This document shows positions 57,002 through 64,000 of a stretch of DNA of 64,000 bases, one piece after another. The position numbers and the translations under genes are program-made. The notes under the pieces were generated by a model. It saw nothing but the letters and a program-made list of their open reading frames with translations, was not told the origin of the DNA and did no database searches. This DNA comes from JAWKTM01 sp041399085 (GTDB lineage: Bacteria; Planctomycetota; Planctomycetia; Pirellulales; Pirellulaceae), in contig JAWKTM010000034.1 in assembly GCA_041399085.1 (NCBI GenBank), positions 1 through 64,000 on the forward strand. Direction: 5' to 3'. Each line of letters opens with the position of its first letter. Position 1 is the stretch's first letter.

Positions 57002-58378
57002 TTATGAATTCAAACCGGCACTGGCCAGCTCTTGCCACAAATGGGCGCTGGCCTTGATGCCTCGATGGAAGTCAGCGAGGCAAAACTTTTCGTTCGGGCT
57101 GTGGGTATTGTCGTCGTCCAGGCCCCAGCCGAGCAGCAACGTGTCGACGCCCAATTGTTGGCGAAACGCGGTGACAATGGGAATCGAACCGCCTTCGCGG
57201 ATGAACACCGGAGCGACACCGAACCCGCGTTCGATTGCTCGGCTGGCGGCCGCGATGTACGGGCTTTCCAGCGGCGTCATCACGCCCGGAGCGCCGTGCA
57301 TATCGATCAGCTCCATCTCGATGCCGGCCGGACAATGCGCTCGCAGGTGAGCTTCCAGCGCGGCCGAAATCTTGTGCGGGTCTTGGTTCGGCACGAGTCT
57401 AAAGCTGAACTTGGCTCCCGCGCGGGCCGGCAGCACCGTCTTCGCGCCTTCGCCCTGATAGCCGCTCCACAACCCGTTCACGTCGCACGTTGGTCGCGCC
57501 CAGCGACGTTCGAGCGTCGAGAAACCAGCCTCGCCGCCAAGCTGCTCGACGCCCACCTGCTGACGGAAGCCGTCTTCGTCAAACGGCAACTCGGCGAACT
57601 GCTGTCGTTCTCGTTCGGTTAGCGGCACGACATCGTCGTAAAAGCCCGGCACCTGAATGCGTCCCTGATCGTCGATCAACGAAGACAGCAGTCGGCTCAA
57701 GACGTTCGCCGGATTCAATACCGCGCCGCCGAACGTGCCGGAGTGAAGATCTTGCTTCGGCCCGCGCAAACGCAGTTCGTAGTACGCGATGCCACGCAGC
57801 CCATACGTGATCGCCGGCCGACCCGGACCGAACTGACACGTGTCGCTGACTACCACCACGTCGCACTTCAACCGCGCTTGTTCGGCGACCAAAAACTTGT
57901 TGACCGCCTCGCTGCCGACTTCCTCTTCGCCCTCGATCAGAAACTTCAACTGCACGGGCAGATGGCCTTCGGTTTCCATCCAAGCCTGCGCGCTCTTGAC
58001 GTGCGTCAGCATCTGACCCTTGTCGTCCGTCGCGCCGCGAGCGTAAATGTTGCCGTCGCGCCGAGTCGGCTCGAACGGCGGCGTCAGCCATTCATTCAAC
58101 GGATCGGGCGGCTGCACGTCGTAGTGGCCGTAGACCAACACCGTCGGTGCGCCGGGCACGGCCGGCGATTCGGCATACACGATCGGATGGCCGGCCGTGT
58201 CGATCAACTCGGTTTGCAGCCCGATTCGCCGCAGATGATCGGCCACCCATTGGCCCGCTCGGCGAACATCGCCGGCGAATTGGCTGTCGGTGCTGACGCT
58301 GGGAATCCGCAGCAACTCGCACAGATCGTCTTCGAATCGCGTGGCGTTCTCGGCCAGATAGGCTTCCAAGTTTGGCAT
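57002..58378 (-). CDS. M20-family dipeptidase
   Basis: 458 residues. M20/CNDP-type metallopeptidase with VYGHYDVQPPD (H85 and D87), GATDDKG with bridging D118, and the catalytic EGEEEVGS at 149-156, then a lid/dimerisation domain (GLRGIAYYELRLRGPKQDLHSG) and C-terminal LLGWGLDDDNTHSPNE carrying a further metal His. These residues place two zinc ions for hydrolysis of dipeptides or similar amide bonds. No signal peptide, so a cytoplasmic peptide-recycling role is likely. It lies upstream of serS on the same strand, with a divergent intergenic region toward clpS. Confidence 0.92.
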   Translation of the reverse strand: MPNLEAYLAENATRFEDDLCELLRIPSVSTDSQFAGDVRRAGQWVADHLRRIGLQTELIDTAGHPIVYAESPAVPGAPTVLVYGHYDVQPPDPLNEWLTPPFEPTRRDGNIYARGATDDKGQMLTHVKSAQAWMETEGHLPVQLKFLIEGEEEVGSEAVNKFLVAEQARLKCDVVVVSDTCQFGPGRPAITYGLRGIAYYELRLRGPKQDLHSGTFGGAVLNPANVLSRLLSSLIDDQGRIQVPGFYDDVVPLTERERQQFAELPFDEDGFRQQVGVEQLGGEAGFSTLERRWARPTCDVNGLWSGYQGEGAKTVLPARAGAKFSFRLVPNQDPHKISAALEAHLRAHCPAGIEMELIDMHGAPGVMTPLESPYIAAASRAIERGFGVAPVFIREGGSIPIVTAFRQQLGVDTLLLGWGLDDDNTHSPNEKFCLADFHRGIKASAHLWQELASAGLNS

Positions 58379-58588
58379 GGCAGTTGTTGCGGCAAGAGGT
58401 CGCGCTTCGTGGAGCTCCTAGCTACGGCGGCGAGCGACAGAAAGCTTTACCGGAGCGGCGGAGCTACAATATACTGATCATGCTTGGCCGCGGCCACGGC
58501 ACGTCGGGCGTCAAGGCAGGCGTCGCGGCGATGAACTCAAGCCGGCTCGGCGGCGGCGGTTCCAGGTTCGGAAGGAGTGAGGTGAAAC
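58379..58588. promoter_or_regulatory. Divergent promoter region between the M20 gene and clpS
   Basis: 210 bases. A TACAATATACT stretch at 58465-58475 contains two overlapping -10-like hexamers (TACAAT, TATACT) reading rightward toward clpS, but no good -35 at 17 bp. A GGAAGGAGTGAGGTG stretch just before 58589 gives clpS a strong ribosome site. Confidence 0.35.
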
Positions 58589-58951
58589 GTGGCGGATAAT
58601 GCGAACGTAGCGGTTGCCGAACCGGTCGAGGAGACTCGCACGGCGGTCAAACAGAAACCCGATCAGAAGAAAAAGCCGAAGCGGCAACCGCGCTATCATG
58701 TGGTTCTGTGGAACGACGACGATCACTCCTACGAGTATGTGATCCTGATGATGAAGGAGCTGTTTCATCATCCGTTCGAGAAGGGATTTCAGATCGCCAA
58801 GGAAGTCGACACACGCGGCAAGGCCATCTGTCTTACGACGACTCGCGAGCACGCCGAGCTGAAGCAGCAACAGATTCACGCCTACGGCAAGGACATGCAA
58901 ATCAAACGCTGCAAAGGTTCGATGACATCGACGATCGAACCCGAAATCTGA
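58589..58951 (+). CDS. clpS: ATP-dependent Clp protease adaptor ClpS
   Basis: 120 residues from GTG 58589, chosen because GAGGTG lies just upstream. A Lys/Glu-rich flexible N-terminal extension of about 35 residues precedes the ClpS core: YHVVLWNDDDHSYEYV, with DDD forming the substrate-binding pocket region, then MMKELFHHP, EVDTRGKAICLTTTREHAEL and a final QIHAYGKD. ClpS delivers N-degron proteins to ClpA/ClpC with ClpP. The extension is longer than in proteobacterial ClpS. It stands divergently from the M20 gene and converges on rsmG. Confidence 0.93.
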   Translation: MADNANVAVAEPVEETRTAVKQKPDQKKKPKRQPRYHVVLWNDDDHSYEYVILMMKELFHHPFEKGFQIAKEVDTRGKAICLTTTREHAELKQQQIHAYGKDMQIKRCKGSMTSTIEPEI

Positions 58952-59014
58952 ACACGGCCTCAGGAATCTTGTTTGGCGGCAAGCCAAAGGCGTCGGCGAA
59001 TCCCGCCAACCGGC

Positions 59015-59713
59015 TCACACTTCGGCGGCTTCCCGGCCGCGATGAGCGACCCGCAGGATGACGCTCTCCGAGTCGGTTCCCGGCATCGGGTAGCTGGCCA
59101 CCTTTCTCAAATCCAAATTGTGCATCAGGCCGCGATGCCGGGCCTCGCCGCGCTCGTCCACCCACTTCGGCCCCTTGATCGCCAACAATTGATCGATCGA
59201 AGCCCAATGAGGCGCGAACCAAGTGAGCATCTTCCACAGCGGCCCGACGGCTCGCGCGGTGACCGAGTGATACCGCATGTCGTCCAAGATGTCTTCGGCC
59301 CGCGCCGCGTACACGGCAATCGGCAACCCCAGCTCCGAGATCATCTCGTCCAACACGCGGGCCTTCTTCTGCACCGATTCGCACAGCGACAATTCCAAAT
59401 CGGGCCGCAGAATTCCCACCACGATGCCCGGCACGCCGCCGCCGCTCCCCACGTCCAACACCTCCTCGCCCTCGGCCAGCAGCTTGCTCAGCTCCAAGCT
59501 GTCGATCAAATCGCGCGACACGAACTTGTCGTAATCCGTATGACGAGTCAAATTCAGCCGCTCGTTCCATTGCCATAGCAACTCACAGTATCGCTGTAAC
59601 ATCGCAATCCGGTCGTCGGGCAATTCGATAGCGTATTGTTCGAGAGCCGCGGCCAAAGTCGCGGAAGGTTGATCCGTCACCAGTGGTGTCCCTGCGTGTG
59701 AAACGTCGTACAT
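59015..59713 (-). CDS. rsmG: 16S rRNA (guanine527-N7)-methyltransferase RsmG
   Basis: 232 residues from ATG 59713 (MYDVSHAGTPL); the open frame extends further upstream but would overlap the divergent oxidoreductase gene. The SAM-binding site is EEVLDVGSGGGVPGI, preceded by NLTRHTD and FVSRDLIDSLEL, which are typical of the family, and followed by ESVQKKARVLDEM and ARAEDIL. RsmG methylates G527 in the 530 loop of 16S rRNA; its loss gives low-level streptomycin resistance in several bacteria. It converges on clpS with about 60 bp between stops. Confidence 0.9.
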   Translation of the reverse strand: MYDVSHAGTPLVTDQPSATLAAALEQYAIELPDDRIAMLQRYCELLWQWNERLNLTRHTDYDKFVSRDLIDSLELSKLLAEGEEVLDVGSGGGVPGIVVGILRPDLELSLCESVQKKARVLDEMISELGLPIAVYAARAEDILDDMRYHSVTARAVGPLWKMLTWFAPHWASIDQLLAIKGPKWVDERGEARHRGLMHNLDLRKVASYPMPGTDSESVILRVAHRGREAAEV

Positions 59714-59807
59714 TGAGTGTGGCCCGGCCGACAAGCCGCAGCCGACTTCGCCGATCATGGCCTCCGCGCCCGGTTCCCGCAATGCCCGCATCCGCAGGAG
59801 TTTGTTG

Positions 59808-61166
59808 ATGTCACCCCGAATCGATCGACGCGCCTGGCTAAGCGGCTCGCTCGCCTCTGGTTTGTTCGCAGCCACGACGTGCATCAAGCCGGCCGCCGCG
59901 AATCCCAAGCCGCACGACAAGCTGCGACTGGCCGCGATCGGCGTGGGCAATCGCGGCTTTGACAACTATCTGGCTCTGGCGGACGAAGAGGTCGTGGCGG
60001 TGTGCGACGTGGACGAACGTTTCTTCCGTCCGGTCAAGGACAGCCGCCCCGACGTGGCGACGTTCGCCGATTGGCGCGAACTGCTGGCTCGCGACGACCT
60101 CGATTTGGACGGCCTGGTCATCAGCACGCCCGACCACACGCACGCGCCGATCGCCCTGGCGGCGCTACGTCGCGGGCTGCATGTGTATTGCGAAAAGCCG
60201 CTGGCGCACAGCGTCGCCGAACTGCGAGCGATGTCGGCCGCCGCCAGCGAGCGTCCGTCGCTCTTGACGCAGATGGGCAACCAGCATCATGCCAGCGACG
60301 GTTATCGCCGAGCTGTCGAATGGATTCGCAGCGGGCGGCTGGGCGAAGTGCGCGAGGTTCATGTCTGGAGCAGCCGGCCGATTTGGCCCCAAGGAATCGA
60401 TCGCCCCGCCGACACGCCGCCGGTCCCCGAATCGCTGCATTGGGACTTGTGGCTCGGCCCCGCGCCCGAACGGCCTTATCATCCGGCCTATCATCCGATG
60501 CGTTGGCGAGGCTGGTGGGACTTCGCCAACGGCGCGATCGGCGACATGGGCCCGCACTTGATCGACGCCGTGCAATGGGGTTTGAATCTGCCCTCGCCAG
60601 TCCGCATCGAAGCCGAATCGTCGCCGGTCAACGACGAGACCGCGCCGCTCTGGAGCATCGTGCGGTTCGATTTCGAGATGCCGTCGACCGACCGCCGCGA
60701 CGCCGAACCAGCCGCGGCCGACGCGAATCCGCCGTCGACCGTGCGGGAACTGTCGCTCACCTGGTACGACGGCGGCAAGCAACCGCCGGCCGAAGTCACC
60801 GGCGTCGCTCGCCCGCCCGCCCAAGGCGCCCTCGTCATCGGTTCGGACGCCAAGCTGTTCATCCCCGAGCTAGGCCGCCAGCCCATCGTTGTTCCGCGGC
60901 AGAAGGGCGAGCGAATCGAGCCGCCCGAACCATCGCTGCCGCGGCCCGCCAGCCACATGGACGAATGGCTCACGGCCTGCAAACAGGGCCGCTCCACCAG
61001 CAGCGATTTCGCCTACGGACGACAACTCAGCGAACTCTGTCTGCTCGGCGCCATCGCCACCCGCGTCGGCCAACCACTGGCATGGTCATCCACCGCCGCC
61101 CATTTCACCAACAATCCAGCCGCCAACCAACTCCTACAACGCAAATACCGCGACGGCTGGCAATAG
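59808..61166 (+). CDS. Exported Gfo/Idh/MocA-family oxidoreductase
   Basis: 452 residues from ATG 59808, chosen for its GCAGGAG ribosome site eight bases upstream and a twin-arginine-type signal (DRRAWLSGSLASGLFAATT). NAD(P)-binding Rossmann motif AAIGVGNRG at 43-51, the acidic DVDE end of strand beta-2, and the catalytic EKP at 129-131. Later motifs include WDFANGAIGDMGPHLIDAV, a common planctomycete feature. Such Tat-exported, cofactor-loaded oxidoreductases occur in large numbers in planctomycetes and probably act on sugars or cyclitols in the periplasm; the substrate is unknown. Divergent from rsmG; a sulfatase gene follows 66 bp later. Confidence 0.9.
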   Translation: MSPRIDRRAWLSGSLASGLFAATTCIKPAAANPKPHDKLRLAAIGVGNRGFDNYLALADEEVVAVCDVDERFFRPVKDSRPDVATFADWRELLARDDLDLDGLVISTPDHTHAPIALAALRRGLHVYCEKPLAHSVAELRAMSAAASERPSLLTQMGNQHHASDGYRRAVEWIRSGRLGEVREVHVWSSRPIWPQGIDRPADTPPVPESLHWDLWLGPAPERPYHPAYHPMRWRGWWDFANGAIGDMGPHLIDAVQWGLNLPSPVRIEAESSPVNDETAPLWSIVRFDFEMPSTDRRDAEPAAADANPPSTVRELSLTWYDGGKQPPAEVTGVARPPAQGALVIGSDAKLFIPELGRQPIVVPRQKGERIEPPEPSLPRPASHMDEWLTACKQGRSTSSDFAYGRQLSELCLLGAIATRVGQPLAWSSTAAHFTNNPAANQLLQRKYRDGWQ

Positions 61167-61232
61167 AATGTATGGTTCGCGCTGTTGCTCTTGTATTTAT
61201 TCTCACCAAATTATCGAATAAGGCAGCATATC

Positions 61233-62707
61233 ATGGCCAATCTGCGCTTTTCTCGAAGTGTATTTCTTTGCTTGGTTGGAATTCTTTCCGCAACGCAAGC
61301 GGTGGTTGCGTATAGCCAGGACTCCCCGTTTAACGTGCTGTTATTTACGGCCGATGATTTGAATTGCGATTCGTTGGGATGTTATGGATGCAAGACGCCG
61401 GATATCACACCTAATTTGGATCGGTTCGCGGCGCAAGGGATGCGGTTCGAGCGGGGGCACGTGAATGTGGCGATTTGCCAGCCCAGTCGCGGCGTGCTGG
61501 CCACCGGACGCTATTCGCATCGCAGCGGTATCACGGGTTTCTATCATACTGACCGAGATATTCCCACGATCATGCAATCGCTGCGCGAGCATGGTTATCT
61601 GACCGGCGTATTGGGCAAAGTGGGCCATTCGACACCCAAGGCGAATTACCGTTGGGATCTGGCGCGCGATCAAGGCGAGCTGGGCGCGGGACGTGATCCG
61701 CAAAAGTACGCTCAGTATTGCCGCGAATTCTTTGAGATGTGTGAACGTCGGAACAAGCCGTTCTACTTCATGGTCAACTCGCACGATCCCATCCGGCCTA
61801 TCATGATCCAGCAAAGCCGCCGTTCGCCAAGGCGGCCGCGACGCCAACTCGGCTGTACGCCACCGACGAGGCCACGATCCCCGGCTTTCTGCCCGATCTG
61901 CCTGGCGTGCGAACCGAGCTGTCTCACTATTTCAATTCCGTGCGACGATGTGATGATACGTTCGGGGCGGTGATGAAGGCGCTGGACGATAGCGGCATGG
62001 CCGATCGCACGTTGGTCATGTTTTTGTCGGATAACGGAATCGCCGTGCCGTTCGCTAAATGCAACTGTTATCTCAGCAGCACGTACACCGTGGTTGGTGC
62101 GTTGGCCCCAAGTAATTCGCCCGGCTAGTGTGGACCGGACTCACTTTGTGTCCGGTGTCGATTTCTTTCCCACGGTGATGGACGCTCTGGGCCTGCCGAT
62201 ACCTGACGGCGTCGACGGCGTGTCGTTCGTGCCGCTGCTGAGAGGCGAATCGCAAACCGGGCGCGAACGTGTGTTCACACAGTCGATCGCAAGGCGGGGG
62301 GCGATTTCGTGCCGATGCGATGTGTTCAAGACGAGCGGTTCGGTTATATCTTCAATCCTTGGGCCGACGGCAAGTTTCGCTATCGCAATAACAATGAGGG
62401 ACTAAGTATGAGAGCGATGGAATCCGCCGCGGCAACCGATCCCACGATCGCCGAACGCGTGCGTCTGTTTCGCTTTCGGGATTTGGAGGTTCTATGATTT
62501 GCGAAATGATCCCGACTCGCTCCATAATTTGGTCGACGATCCCAACTACGCGGAGGAGCTCCAACAGTATCGCGATACGTTGGCCGCCTGGATATGAAGC
62601 GAACAGAAGACCCCGCCCTGGCGGCCTTCGCCAGCCGTGAGTCGCCGGCCGCGATCGCCGAGTACTTAAGGCGGGAACGAGCTAGTGGACAGAAACCGAA
62701 GAAGTAG
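61233..62707 (+). pseudogene. Heparan-sulfamidase-like sulfatase, frameshifted in the second half
   Basis: The first ~190 residues are clean: signal peptide (RFSRSVFLCLVGILSATQAVVA), LLFTADDLNCDSLGCYG with the metal-binding DD, and the modification site CQPSRG (Cys near residue 88) followed by TGRYSHRSGITGF. After about 61800 the frame breaks repeatedly, but RTELSHYFNSVRRCDDTFGAVM, LVMFLSDNGIAVPFAK, DFFPTVMDALGLPIPDGVDG, FGYIFNPWADGK and FYDLRNDPDSLHNLVDDPNY are all present in order, ending KKPKK-like before TAG 62705. The type removes N- or O-sulfate groups from glycans after Cys-to-formylglycine conversion. It follows the exported oxidoreductase, fitting a polysaccharide-use theme. Confidence 0.8.
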
Positions 62708-62733
62708 AACATGCACTGCATGACTAGAGGCCG

Positions 62734-63030
62734 TTAGAACTGCCGAGTGAACCAATCACCCCGATTGGACGCGGCATGACGCAAGCCATAAATGATCCGG
62801 CAGTTGCCTTCGGTCACGAACACGACGACATAGGGGAAGCGCCGAATCATGGCTCCACGAAAGTCGCCGCCGATCCGTCCAAACGACTCAGGACGCGTCA
62901 CAATCTCTCGCACAACGGATCGCACGCTGTCGCGGAAACGCAGCCCAAGCGCCGGCTCAATCGAGTCGTAGTATTCGCATGCGTCGCGGAGGTCTTCCAC
63001 GAACAACGGGTGGTAGCGTTCAGTGGCCAT
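62734..63030 (-). CDS. RelE/ParE-family toxin
   Basis: 98 residues from ATG 63030 (MATERYHPLF); the frame opens earlier, but this start overlaps the antitoxin stop by 11 bp as in many such operons. The fold markers are an N-terminal FVEDLRDACEYYDSIEPALGLRF helix pair, then RPESFGRIGGDFRGAMIRRFPYVVVF and a final strand CRIIYGLRHAA, as in ParE/RelE-type toxins. RelE cleaves ribosome-bound mRNA and ParE poisons gyrase; the residues visible do not decide between them. The antitoxin gene precedes it. Confidence 0.85.
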   Translation of the reverse strand: MATERYHPLFVEDLRDACEYYDSIEPALGLRFRDSVRSVVREIVTRPESFGRIGGDFRGAMIRRFPYVVVFVTEGNCRIIYGLRHAASNRGDWFTRQF

Positions 63031-63229
63031 CAACTCGGCGCCATACTTCATCCGCGTCGAGCGCGATGCTTGGATCGGCAAGCATTTCGTCGCGTCGGAG
63101 TTGCATTTCCCGTAGCTCATCTTCGGGAAGTTTAAGTGGCGATGCGGAAGCCAGATCGTCCCAAAGTTCCGTGATGATCGCCAGCTTCTCGCTGGGAGGT
63201 AAAGATCGAAGTGAATCAGTCAACGACAT
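63020..63229 (-). CDS. Addiction-module antitoxin (Unstab_antitox-like)
   Basis: 69 residues from ATG 63229, supported by GGAGACG eight bases upstream; starts further upstream lack such a site. Sequence features: SLRSLPPSEKLAIITELWDDLA, then an acidic linker (LPEDELREMQLRRDEMLADP) and DADEVWRRVDG, as in the putative addiction module component family. These small proteins neutralise RelE/ParE-like toxins and usually repress their own promoter. The toxin gene overlaps its 3' end by 11 bp. A small GTCGC/GCGAC dyad lies upstream at 63299-63313, a possible operator. Confidence 0.85.
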   Translation of the reverse strand: MSLTDSLRSLPPSEKLAIITELWDDLASASPLKLPEDELREMQLRRDEMLADPSIALDADEVWRRVDGH

Positions 63230-63298
63230 AGGTTTCGTCTCCATCGAAAGGTTCACCAATAGTATGGCTCGTCGGTCGCTTCGTTGTCTACATGACTC

Positions 63299-63313
63299 GT
63301 CGCACGCGGCGAC
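63299..63313. promoter_or_regulatory. Possible operator dyad upstream of the toxin-antitoxin pair
   Basis: Inverted repeat GTCGC (63299-63303) / GCGAC (63309-63313) around ACGCG, in the 175-bp divergent region between the antitoxin and the helicase gene. Antitoxins of this kind often bind such a site in their own promoter, but the arms are only 5 bp and could be coincidental. Confidence 0.25.
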
Positions 63314-63404
63314 ATCGACGCTCACACTGTCTGACTTGCCGGATTCCTGCCGATCGCTACAGTAAACACCCGTCTACTCGCACGGATGGTCAGGAGAATC
63401 TCGG

Positions 63405-64000
63405 ATGGATATCGCTTCGTTGTTGGCCAGGATGGAAGCCGACCCCAGCTATGCCGGCCAATTGAGTCATGTGGAGGTGTTGCCCGAACGGCCCGGCCAA
63501 TTCGCCGAGCCGGACGAGCATCTGCCCGAGACGGTGCGGCGATTGTTGGCCGCGCGGGGAATCGAGCGGCTATATTCGCATCAAGCGGCCGCCTACGACG
63601 CGGCTCGGCGTCAGCAAGATTTGGTCGCGGTCACCGGTACGGCCAGTGGCAAGACGCTGTGCTACAACCTGCCGATTCTGGCCGAGTGTCTGGCGGATCG
63701 GCAGGCCCGAGCCTTGTACTTGTTTCCCACCAAGGCGTTGGCCCAGGACCAGTTGAAGGGATTGCTCGAGTTGCTGGCGGGAGACGCCGAAGCGGCCGGT
63801 GCGATCAAGCCGGGCGTTTTCGATGGCGATACACCGACGGCTCAGCGGCGGCGCATCAAGGCCGAAGCCAACTTGGTGTTGTCGAATCCCGACATGCTGC
63901 ACGCGTCGATTCTGCCTTATCATCCGAAGTGGTCGCGGTTCTTCAGCGAATTGCGGTACGTCGTGCTGGACGAAGTCCACATGTATCGCGGAATTCTGGG
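63405..64000 (+). CDS. DEAD/DEAH-box helicase, MrfA/Hrq1-like (N-terminal part)
   Basis: 198 residues visible, still open at the window end. ATG 63405 follows CAGGAGA. A Q-motif-like LYSHQAAAY, Walker A GTASGKT at 78-84, LFPTKALAQDQ (motif Ia), LSNPDML and Walker B DEVH at 189-192 are present; the family continues with a large C-terminal part including a DUF1998-type Cys cluster that lies outside this window. MrfA/YprA-type helicases act in repair of mitomycin-type DNA damage in bacteria. Truncated here only by the window edge. Confidence 0.85.
   Translation, partial: MDIASLLARMEADPSYAGQLSHVEVLPERPGQFAEPDEHLPETVRRLLAARGIERLYSHQAAAYDAARRQQDLVAVTGTASGKTLCYNLPILAECLADRQARALYLFPTKALAQDQLKGLLELLAGDAEAAGAIKPGVFDGDTPTAQRRRIKAEANLVLSNPDMLHASILPYHPKWSRFFSELRYVVLDEVHMYRGIL

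Noticed and set aside
55823..57007. 394-residue plus-strand frame opposite serS
   Set aside because: Antisense of a complete seryl-tRNA synthetase.
1..64000. tRNA or rRNA genes
   Set aside because: I looked for cloverleaf-type and rRNA-like sequence in the gaps and saw none that I could support by eye.

Overview
The window looks like chromosomal DNA of a planctomycete, probably near Pirellulales, although family content alone cannot fix the order. The evidence is: two proteins with a PVC-type propeller ending in a single CxxCH haem site; a DUF1592/DUF1588-type planctomycetal cytochrome; surface proteins that open with the LEPR-XLL motif (FEPLEDRRML, FEQFEPRVML); several sulfatases; and Gfo/Idh/MocA and acetyl-xylan-esterase-like exported enzymes. 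Housekeeping genes are scattered singly among them (fusA, serS, clpS, rsmG, comEC), as is usual in this phylum.

Layout. 0-13.1 kb: a large SGNH/propeller/discoidin/cupredoxin/cytochrome fusion, a small zinc-ribbon protein, fusA (-), a planctomycetal cytochrome and comEC (-). 13.5-20.7 kb: a secreted metalloprotease, Calx-beta and RTX surface protein, broken once by a cluster of small indels. 20.8-21.1 kb: a 21-bp tandem array. 21.4-27.2 kb: a second PVC haem protein, then a TVP38-type membrane protein with a mercuric-reductase-like flavoprotein. 27.6-35.8 kb: signalling genes, namely a CheB-like/PAS/kinase/receiver hybrid that lacks its phospho-accepting His, a 78-residue stand-alone DHp-like protein that still has one, a two-module esterase (-) and a second hybrid kinase (-). 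36.0-38.4 kb: a HerA-like ATPase (-), frameshifted. 38.6-41.8 kb: an iduronate-sulfatase-like gene and a tandem alpha/beta-hydrolase (both -), both full of frameshifts. 41.9-53.1 kb: one or more giant surface-protein genes on +, very heavily frameshifted, containing a haem-peroxidase segment whose halves are in reversed order and about four copies of a ~660-bp tandem repeat. 53.2-64 kb: Uma2, DUF4058, a TPR lipoprotein, serS (-), an M20 dipeptidase (-), clpS, rsmG (-), an exported Gfo/Idh/MocA oxidoreductase, a frameshifted sulfatase, a ParE/RelE-type toxin-antitoxin pair (-) and the start of an MrfA/Hrq1-type helicase.

Two points need care. First, sequence quality is uneven. Long stretches (about 37.5-53.4 kb, with patches at 15.4, 20.95, 26.95 and 61.8-62.6 kb) carry dense 1-2 nt indels in otherwise well-conserved coding sequence. 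The repeat copies at 49.6-52.4 kb seem to differ largely by indels. This looks more like unpolished long-read consensus than biological decay, so the 'pseudogene' labels there mean 'disrupted in this sequence'. Second, the most interesting biological candidate lies in clean sequence: the hybrid kinase with Arg at the phospho-acceptor position (residue 752), followed 29 bp later by a small protein resembling the missing DHp helix with His intact.
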